12,369 nucleotides of DNA from an uncultured Acetobacteraceae bacterium (lineage in GTDB: Bacteria; Pseudomonadota; Alphaproteobacteria; Acetobacterales; Acetobacteraceae): contig CAIMEK010000278.1 in the NCBI GenBank assembly GCA_903839965.1, positions 1 to 12,369 on the forward strand, given 5' to 3'. The notes below the pieces were generated by a model, which was given only the letters and a program-made list of their open reading frames with translations, searched no databases and was not told where the DNA came from. Made by a program: the position numbers and the translations under genes. This document shows positions 7,432 to 12,369 of the stretch, one piece after another (positions within the stretch are counted from its first letter, which is position 1; every line of letters begins with the position of its first letter).

Positions 7432-8256
7432 TTACTTCACCGCCCCGGCGGTCAGCCCCTGCAGCAGGAACCGGTTGAGCGTGAAGGCGAGCAGCAGCAC
7501 CGGGAATATGGTGAGCACGCCGCCCGCCGCGATGACACCCCAGATCAGTTGTTCCTCGCTGTTCACGTAGGACATCATGCCGACCGGCGCGGTGATGGCG
7601 TTGAAGTTGGTCAGCACCAGCGGCACCAGGAAGGCGTTCCAGGTATCGATGAAGCAGATGATGCCCACCGCCGCCAACCCCGGCGCCGCCAGCGGCACGA
7701 TGATGCGGAAGAATGCCTGCGCCGGCGTGCAGCCATCGACGAACGAGGCCTCCAGCAGCGGGAACGGGATGCCGCGGATGAAGCCGCGCATGATCCACAC
7801 CACCAACGGCAGGCGCACCGCGGTCTCGAACAGGATCAGCGCCTCCACCCGGTCCATCAGCCCGAGCCAGCGCACCGCGACGAACACCGGGATCAGCGTG
7901 GTGATCGGCGGGAAGGTGCGCGGCAGCAGGATGAGAAAGAACGCTGCCGGCGCCATGCGGAACGGAATGGTGGCCATGATGTAGGCCATCATCGAGCCGA
8001 GGAACACCGCGAGCGCCGTGGAGCCGGTGGCGACGATGATGCTGTTGGCGTAGTAGCGCGGGAAGTTGCCGTCGTGCAGCAGCGTCGCGTAGTGCTCCAG
8101 CACCGGCGCGAACAGAAAGGCCGGCGGCTGCGCCAGCAGGGTCTCGTCCGGCTTCAGCGACGTCAGCACCATGTAGTAGACGGGGAACAGCGTGCCCGCC
8201 AGCAGCACGACAAGGCCGAGCAGCAACCCCAGCCGCGGCCACCTGCGGCGCCTCAT
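7432..8256 (-). CDS. Carbohydrate ABC transporter permease, MalG class (CUT1)
   Basis: This 274-residue inner-membrane permease starts with MRRRRWPRLG (basic, cytoplasmic), followed by a first helix and FPVYYMVLTSLKPDE, a typical MalG-family opening. The EAA loop that docks the ATPase is EASFVDGCTPAQAFFRIIVPL (about residues 169-189), with the hallmark E, D-G and P-L. About six membrane helices are expected. The ATG at 8256 overlaps the stop of the first permease as ATGA; the open frame running on to 9177 is not coding. It pairs with the permease just upstream and the binding protein at 10822-12201 to import a di- or oligosaccharide or a derivative. No MalK/UgpC-type ATPase gene is in the window. 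Confidence 0.92.
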   Translation of the reverse strand: MRRRRWPRLGLLLGLVVLLAGTLFPVYYMVLTSLKPDETLLAQPPAFLFAPVLEHYATLLHDGNFPRYYANSIIVATGSTALAVFLGSMMAYIMATIPFRMAPAAFFLILLPRTFPPITTLIPVFVAVRWLGLMDRVEALILFETAVRLPLVVWIMRGFIRGIPFPLLEASFVDGCTPAQAFFRIIVPLAAPGLAAVGIICFIDTWNAFLVPLVLTNFNAITAPVGMMSYVNSEEQLIWGVIAAGGVLTIFPVLLLAFTLNRFLLQGLTAGAVK

Positions 8257-9128
8257 GCCGCGCGCGGCCCCAGCCGCAGGGAAATGCTGTAGAGCGCGAC
8301 CAGGATGCCGATGCTGACGACGATCATCGCGCCGGCGTAGCCCATGTCGAAGAACTGGAACGCGACCTTGTAGATGTGCAAGCTGATTGTCTCGGTCGCA
8401 TCGCCGGGGCCGCCGCCGGTCATCACGTAGGGCTCGGCGAACAACTCGAACGCGTCCATGGCGCGCAGTACCGCGGCCACCAGCAGCGTGTCGGCGATGG
8501 CCGGCAGCAGCACCATGCGCAGCGACTGGAACGTGGTGGCGCCGTCCACCGCAGCCGCCTCCAGCGATTCCTGCGGCACCGCCTGCAGCGCGGCCAGCGC
8601 GAGCAGGAACATGAACGGCGTCCAGTGCCACACGTCGGCGAGCAGCACCGAGGCCATGGCGATCCGCGGATCGGTGAGCCAGCCCACCGGCCCGAGATTG
8701 ATCGCCGAGAGGAACCAGTTCAGCGGCCCGATGGTGTCGTGGAACAGGATGAACCACATCATGCCCACCACGGCGGGCGTGATGACCATGGGCGCCAGCA
8801 CCACCGTGCGCACCATCCGCCGCGCCGCGAAGCGGCGGTTGAGCAGCATGGCGATCGCCAGGCCCAGCGTCAGCTCGATGAGCGTGGCGCAGGCGGTGAA
8901 GATCAGCGAGCGCGCCAGCGAGATGCCGAAGCCGGCGTCGTGCAGCAGGGCCACGTAATTGGCGATGCCGGCGAACCGGGGCGGCGCGCCCGACTTGAGG
9001 TTCCAGTGCGAGAAACTCATGCCGATGGTGAACACCGCCGGGGCGATGCGCACCGTCACCAGATAGAGGAATCCCGGCACGAACAGCATCAGCAACGCCC
9101 GCCGGCGCTGCCGTGCCAATGCGTTCAT
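8253..9128 (-). CDS. Sugar ABC transporter permease, MalF/UgpA class (CUT1)
   Basis: This 291-residue permease begins MNALARQRRRALLMLFVPGF and has about six membrane helices. The family features are the early HWNLKSGAPPRFAGIANY segment and an EAA loop, QESLEAAAVDGATTFQSLRM (about residues 186-205), followed by LLPAI. MSFSHWN and FTACATLIELTLGLAIA match UgpA/LacF-type permeases. The ATG at 9128 overlaps the beta2 stop as ATGA; the frame stays open to 9455, but that stretch lies inside beta2 and looks non-coding. Its partner permease follows with another ATGA overlap, so the two are made in equal amounts as the membrane heterodimer. The substrate cannot be read from the sequence. Confidence 0.93.
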   Translation of the reverse strand: MNALARQRRRALLMLFVPGFLYLVTVRIAPAVFTIGMSFSHWNLKSGAPPRFAGIANYVALLHDAGFGISLARSLIFTACATLIELTLGLAIAMLLNRRFAARRMVRTVVLAPMVITPAVVGMMWFILFHDTIGPLNWFLSAINLGPVGWLTDPRIAMASVLLADVWHWTPFMFLLALAALQAVPQESLEAAAVDGATTFQSLRMVLLPAIADTLLVAAVLRAMDAFELFAEPYVMTGGGPGDATETISLHIYKVAFQFFDMGYAGAMIVVSIGILVALYSISLRLGPRAA

Positions 9129-10825
9129 GACGCCGCCTGCGCCTCGAACCGACGCACCAGGTCGGCGTGCAGGGCACGCAGGCGGTCCGGGCTCAGCAGG
9201 GTGTAGACCGTGTGATGGTGGTCGCTGCTGGCGGCGAAATTCTCGAAGTCGGCGGCGAGCTGCAGCAACTCCGCCATCGCCATGTTGAGCATCAGCGCGG
9301 CCTCCTCGAAAAAGCCGCCAGGGTCGCCCTGCAGCAGCACGCGGGCGAGGATCAGCGCGTTGCCGACGGCGGCGAAGCCGCGGACATAGCGCACGAATAC
9401 GCCGAGCCGCGCGAGGATGTCGCGGTGCGCCGCGGCGGTCAGCCCGTCCGGGCACTGCCGGGCCTGCATCAGCAGCGCCACCGCGCGCAGCACCGCCTCC
9501 TCCTTCTCCGCGATCACCGCACGAGCCACGTCCTCGGTGGGCGCCAGCGCGTCCGCCTTCGACGCGTCCCAGTCGCGCAGGCTGTTCTTTTCCTCGGCCA
9601 GCCAGAAGGCATGGTCGAGGCTCACCGGGTAGTTGGTCGAGTCGGAAAACACGCAGTCCTGCGCATAGCAGGCGCGGCGCGTGATCTCCCAGGTACGGCC
9701 CAGCACGTCGTCGGCCCAGGCGATCGCCGGCGCAGGGTCAGCCCCCGCCTCCAGCATGCCCTGTTCTTCCAGCCACGCCCGCCAGATTTCCGCGCGCGGC
9801 GCGGCGGCATCGCGCGACAGGACGGCGCCGGCATACAGGTTGACCAGGTTGGGCGAATGAAAGGCGCTGTTGCCGTCGAGGCTTTCCCAGTCGGTGCGGA
9901 AGATCGCGCCCTCCGCCCCGGCGGCTTCAGCCGCGTCCAGCCGGCGGGCGATGTCGTCGAGCATGATCGCCGGCGCGACGCCCCAGCCGAAATACTGGCC
10001 CATGCAGTCGTATTCGATCCACTGCCGATGCGGCCCCACCCGGCCGAGGCGGGGGTTGTCGGGGAAGGTCGGGTAGTAGTCGTGCGGCGTGTTCTTCAGG
10101 CTGATGATGATGTCCGCAGGCAATTGCTCGATCGCCTCGGCGAGTTCCTCGTGCGCCGCGCGTTCGAATACGAAGTCGCGCACCGCGAGCTGTTTGCCGG
10201 CGGCGCGGATGGGGGCATGCATGGCGCCGATCAGGCGGCTGTACCACTGTGGGCGCGTGGTGCCCCGGCACAGCTCGCAATCGCAACGATTGGCCGCCGC
10301 CGACAGCCGGCTCTCGCCGGTGCCGGGAGCGGTGATGATGCCGGCGACGCCGGGCAGGTCCTCGAACAGCTCGGTGTACTTGGCGTCGAGGAACTCCCAC
10401 CAGAACGGCTCGTTCGGGCAGAGCCTGCCGTTTTTGGTGAGCTGCGGATTGAACTCCAGGAACACCTCGTGGAACGAGAGCTCCTTGTTCTCGAACCACA
10501 CTTCTGTTCCTTGCCGCGCCGCCAGGTCGAGCACGCGCCGCAGGTAGTCGCGCCGCTGGTACGGCCCACTGCGGCGGGTCGGGGTGTAGTGGTAGAGCTT
10601 GCGGAAGATCTGCTGGTAGCGCTCGAAGATGTTGGCGCAATCCTCCGAGGCGCCGAACATGCGCCCCGGATATACCACCAGATCGACGATGTCGTTGCGG
10701 TGTAGCACCAGTGTCGTCATGTCGTGCGCGCGGATGAAATCGAGCGCACGGCGCACCCACGCCATGTCCCAGACATAGGCGCTGTGCAACTCCAGCGCGC
10801 GGACGGCGAAGCGCGGCATGCTCAC
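9125..10825 (-). CDS. Putative cytoplasmic glycoside-hydrolase-like protein, subfamily beta, copy 2 (beta2)
   Basis: This 566-residue protein starts at the GTG at 10825, which overlaps the binding-protein stop as GTGA; an ATG two codons later (10819) is the alternative. There is no signal peptide. Motifs: RALELHS (9-15), LVLHR (39-43), ENKELSFHE (112-120), CPNEPFWWEF (136-145), NRCDCELC (179-186), LAVRDF (213-218), KNTPHDYYPTFPDNP (244-258), QWIEYD (268-273), GQYFGWG (276-282) and RTDWE (310-314). It groups with beta1 but has about 15 extra residues around 60-90. Its C-terminal helical region reads YVRGFAAVGNA where the other three read EG[FM]-x-x-C, so a conserved acid and cysteine are lost. 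Lying between the binding protein and its permeases, it is very likely tied to that importer. The reaction is unknown. Confidence 0.82.
   Translation of the reverse strand: MSMPRFAVRALELHSAYVWDMAWVRRALDFIRAHDMTTLVLHRNDIVDLVVYPGRMFGASEDCANIFERYQQIFRKLYHYTPTRRSGPYQRRDYLRRVLDLAARQGTEVWFENKELSFHEVFLEFNPQLTKNGRLCPNEPFWWEFLDAKYTELFEDLPGVAGIITAPGTGESRLSAAANRCDCELCRGTTRPQWYSRLIGAMHAPIRAAGKQLAVRDFVFERAAHEELAEAIEQLPADIIISLKNTPHDYYPTFPDNPRLGRVGPHRQWIEYDCMGQYFGWGVAPAIMLDDIARRLDAAEAAGAEGAIFRTDWESLDGNSAFHSPNLVNLYAGAVLSRDAAAPRAEIWRAWLEEQGMLEAGADPAPAIAWADDVLGRTWEITRRACYAQDCVFSDSTNYPVSLDHAFWLAEEKNSLRDWDASKADALAPTEDVARAVIAEKEEAVLRAVALLMQARQCPDGLTAAAHRDILARLGVFVRYVRGFAAVGNALILARVLLQGDPGGFFEEAALMLNMAMAELLQLAADFENFAASSDHHHTVYTLLSPDRLRALHADLVRRFEAQAAS
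10056..10096 (-). repeat. 41-base exact inverted repeat, beta2 copy
   Basis: This is the partner of 3975-4015, in opposite orientation about 6 kb away and in frame in beta2. Inverted copies in converging genes could support gene conversion, or inversion of the DNA between them. Strong GC-ending codon bias over a conserved peptide explains part of the identity. Confidence 0.85.
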
Positions 10826-12201
10826 AAGGGCGCCACGATCTGTTCGACCTTGCTCTGCATCTCCTGCAGCTTGGCCTCCATCGGCGCGCCTACCAGGATG
10901 TCCGAGAGCGGCCCGGTGATCGCATCGACGATCTCGGAGGCCTTCAGGATGGAGGGATATGGCAGCACGTCGAAATCGGTCAGCGCGGTCACCTTCGCCG
11001 CCGCCAGCTTGAGCAGGTAGCCGGAGGTGGGATCGGCCGCCGCCTTCACCTGCAGCGCCTCCATGCGGGCCGGCATGTAGCCCGGGTACTTGCGCGCCAT
11101 GTCGTCCATCGAGGCCGGCGACACCGCCGCTTCCAGCAGCTTGTAGGCCGCCTCGGCATTGCGCGAACGCCCGTAGATGGCGACCACCGGCGGGCCGGAC
11201 CGCATGCCGGAAACGGCACCCCTGGGGTTGCCCTCGGCGGTGGGGAAGAAGGTGAATCCCACCATGTCGAGCGTCACCGGCGTGCCCTTGCGCGTCATCG
11301 TCAGCACTTCGCGGTCGAAATACTCGCCGAGCACAGCGGCCTGGCCGTTGCCGAACATCGTTGCCGCTTCGCCACTGGAGAGGTTGATGTGGCTCGGCGG
11401 CAGATACGGCACCAGGTCCTTCATCGCCTTCACCAGCGCCACGTTGGCGGGGCTGGTCAGGCCCACCTTCTTGGTCTTCGGGTCGTAGACGCTCACGCCG
11501 AAGGCGGCGACGTGGTTCTCATAGGTGTGCCACAGGAACGTGCCGCGCTTGTCGCACAGGATGGTGCCGTAAAAGTCACGGTCGAGCGCCTTGCCGGCCA
11601 GCATCTCGCCCCGCTTGCGGGTGAAGAAAGCCACGACGTCCTGCTGGCGGGTGTAGGTCTTCGGCACTTCCAGCGGATAGCCGAACCGCTTCTCGAAGGC
11701 CGCCCGCTCGCCGGCGTCCTCGAAGATGTCGCGGCGATACACATAGGACTGCTCGCTGGTGGCGCAGGTCAGGCCCCACACCTTGTCGCCGTCCGTCACC
11801 GCGTGGCGCGCGGCGTCGGTGAACTTGTCCCAGGCCAGCACATTCGGGTCGCCTGCCGCTTTGATGATAGGGGCGATGTCCTTGATGATGCCGCCATAGG
11901 CCCATTGCGCCATGCGCTGCACGCCGCCGGTGTAGATCAGGTCCCAGGTATCGGCGCCGCCGACATAGTCGATCACCACCTTGCTCTCGATCTCGTCGGT
12001 GGTGACGTTGCGCACGTCGAGCGTGACACCCCATTCCTTCGCGATCTCGCCCAGCTTCTCCTGCAGCGCGATCTGGTGCGAATTGCGCTCGGTGAGCAGG
12101 CGCACGGTGGTGCCGCGATACTTCTCCCCGGCGGCACGCGCCACCGCGGGCGCCACGGTGAGCCCTGCCAACCCTGCCAAAGTGGACCTGCGTGTGAGCA
12201 T
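10822..12201 (-). CDS. Extracellular solute-binding protein family 1 (CUT1 sugar importer)
   Basis: This 459-residue periplasmic lipid-free binding protein should capture the substrate for the two permeases downstream. The ATG at 12201 follows GGGAGGA by five bases. The N-terminus MLTRRSTLAGLAG, a hydrophobic stretch and AVARA-A (about 19-24) form an export signal; the paired arginines in TRRSTLA resemble a Tat signal, though the usual F/L after x is T. The mature part starts GEKYRGTTVRLLTERN and contains the family pattern WDLIYTGGVQRMAQWAYGG (about 86-104) and GNGQAAVLGEY. The length suits SBP_bac_1 proteins. The stop overlaps the start of beta2. It is the first gene of the minus-strand operon and faces the LysR gene across a 108-base divergent region. 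The ligand is unknown. Confidence 0.92.
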   Translation of the reverse strand: MLTRRSTLAGLAGLTVAPAVARAAGEKYRGTTVRLLTERNSHQIALQEKLGEIAKEWGVTLDVRNVTTDEIESKVVIDYVGGADTWDLIYTGGVQRMAQWAYGGIIKDIAPIIKAAGDPNVLAWDKFTDAARHAVTDGDKVWGLTCATSEQSYVYRRDIFEDAGERAAFEKRFGYPLEVPKTYTRQQDVVAFFTRKRGEMLAGKALDRDFYGTILCDKRGTFLWHTYENHVAAFGVSVYDPKTKKVGLTSPANVALVKAMKDLVPYLPPSHINLSSGEAATMFGNGQAAVLGEYFDREVLTMTRKGTPVTLDMVGFTFFPTAEGNPRGAVSGMRSGPPVVAIYGRSRNAEAAYKLLEAAVSPASMDDMARKYPGYMPARMEALQVKAAADPTSGYLLKLAAAKVTALTDFDVLPYPSILKASEIVDAITGPLSDILVGAPMEAKLQEMQSKVEQIVAPL

Positions 12202-12206
12202 AGCGA

Positions 12207-12213
12207 TCCTCCC
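12207..12213 (-). promoter_or_regulatory. Ribosome-binding site of the solute-binding protein gene
   Basis: GGGAGGA on the minus strand, five bases before the ATG at 12201, fixes this start over longer readings of the same frame. The identical heptamer precedes alpha1 (1644-1650), the first gene after the other LysR box. Confidence 0.8.
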
Positions 12214-12233
12214 GGGACCTGTTTGACGCCAAC

Positions 12234-12262
12234 TTGACGGAGGAGGATGGTATCCGTCTATG
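12234..12262 (+). promoter_or_regulatory. Candidate promoter for the LysR-type regulator gene
   Basis: TTGACG (12234-12239), a 17-base spacer and TCTATG (12257-12262, three of six) would start transcription near 12269. The dyad at 12280-12298 then falls just downstream, where the regulator would repress its own gene, as is common for LysR proteins. A second TTGACG at 12223-12228 has no matching -10. The evidence is weak. Confidence 0.3.
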
Positions 12263-12275
12263 GCGAAACTGCACA
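12247..12275 (-). promoter_or_regulatory. Candidate promoter for the minus-strand importer operon
   Basis: On the minus strand TGTGCA (12275-12270, three of six) and TACCAT (12252-12247, four of six) are 17 bases apart. The start would fall near 12240 and put the LysR dyad centre at about -49. A TATGG half-site at 12259-12263 lies between the two elements and could be the activation half-site. Both elements are weak, so this is a suggestion. Confidence 0.3.
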
Positions 12276-12279
12276 CCCT

Positions 12280-12298
12280 CCATAAACGGCGCCTATGG
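12280..12298. promoter_or_regulatory. LysR-type regulator box in the divergent region
   Basis: CCATAAACGGCGCCTATGG is a perfect five-base inverted repeat (CCATA and TATGG) around nine bases, with the T-N11-A core of LysR operators. A further TATGG lies at 12259-12263. It stands in the usual place, between a LysR gene and its divergent target. The match with 1559-1577 supports it as the true recognition sequence. Confidence 0.65.
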
Positions 12299-12309
12299 GG
12301 TCGGCGCCG

Positions 12310-12369
12310 ATGATGCGACTGCGGCAGCTCGAAGTGTTCCGCGCGGTCATGGCGCATGGCACCGTCACC
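12310..12369 (+). CDS. LysR-family transcriptional regulator (N-terminus only)
   Basis: Only 20 codons are visible: MMRLRQLEVFRAVMAHGTVT, running off the right edge. L-R-Q-L-E-V-F-R-A-V followed by a G-[ST]-[VI]-T turn is the standard opening of the LysR winged helix-turn-helix domain (first helix and turn). The start may be either ATG of the pair at 12310 and 12313. An in-frame ATG at 12295 is less likely because it lies inside the operator dyad. Divergent placement next to the importer operon is the classic arrangement for a LysR regulator and its target. Most sugar importers of these classes answer to LacI, GntR or ROK proteins, so a LysR partner is slightly unusual and might point to an acidic or aromatic-linked ligand; that is a guess. 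Confidence 0.85.
   Translation, partial: MMRLRQLEVFRAVMAHGTVT

Noticed and set aside
5769..7478. 569-codon open frame antisense to alpha2, and similar long antisense frames at 1703-3436 (-), 3180-4541 (-), 9167-10705 (+) and 10822-12237 region (+)
   Set aside because: They mirror recognisable genes, have low-complexity R/A/G/H-rich or Q/H-rich translations and no family motifs. High GC at third codon positions keeps the opposite strand open.
8257..9455. Extended starts for the two permeases (to 9177 and 9455)
   Set aside because: The extensions read other genes out of frame; the ATGA-coupled starts at 8256 and 9128 give normal family lengths.
12223..12239. Two direct TTGACG copies 11 bases apart as a regulator site
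   Set aside because: Only six bases each, and the second is explained as a -35 element; too little to call a repeat operator.
12295..12309. In-frame ATG at 12295 for the LysR protein
   Set aside because: It sits within the operator dyad and would add MGSAP before a standard LysR N-terminus; the ATG pair at 12310/12313 fits better.

Overview
The window is a GC-rich, gene-dense stretch of bacterial chromosome. Its codon use, the LysR-type regulator and the two sugar ABC importer classes fit a proteobacterium, most likely an alphaproteobacterium, but nothing here fixes the taxon. No rRNA, tRNA, CRISPR array or mobile element is visible, and no stretch longer than about 110 bases lacks a gene.

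Layout. Two gene blocks converge. The plus-strand arm (1-4940) holds the 3' part of a ribose-class (CUT2) sugar-binding protein, its single-domain ATPase, and two related enzyme-like proteins of about 547 residues. They are called here alpha1 (1655-3295) and beta1 (3297-4940). The minus-strand arm reads from 12201 down to 4933: an extracellular solute-binding protein, beta2 (9125-10825), two MalF/MalG-class (CUT1) permeases, alpha2 (5793-7412) and an EamA-type exporter. Neighbours in this arm mostly overlap by four bases (ATGA or GTGA). A divergent LysR-type regulator starts at 12310 and runs off the right edge. The arms meet tail to tail with an 8-base overlap at 4933-4940.

Main point. The four alpha/beta proteins are paralogues. 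They fall into two subfamilies, and each arm, with its own kind of sugar importer, carries one member of each. All lack a signal peptide, so they should act in the cytoplasm on what the importers bring in. They look like divergent TIM-barrel glycoside-hydrolase relatives (remotely GH67/GH20/DUF4838-like) with a conserved C-x-C-x-x-C motif, but I cannot name the family or the substrate.

Regulation. The same 19-base dyad, CCAT-N11-ATGG with the T-N11-A core of LysR boxes, lies between the regulator and the minus-strand operon (12280-12298) and again in the gap before alpha1 (1559-1577). In the second place it sits about 64 bases upstream of a predicted start point, the classic LysR activator position. 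I infer that one LysR protein controls both arms, which would make the locus a two-importer, four-enzyme catabolic regulon.
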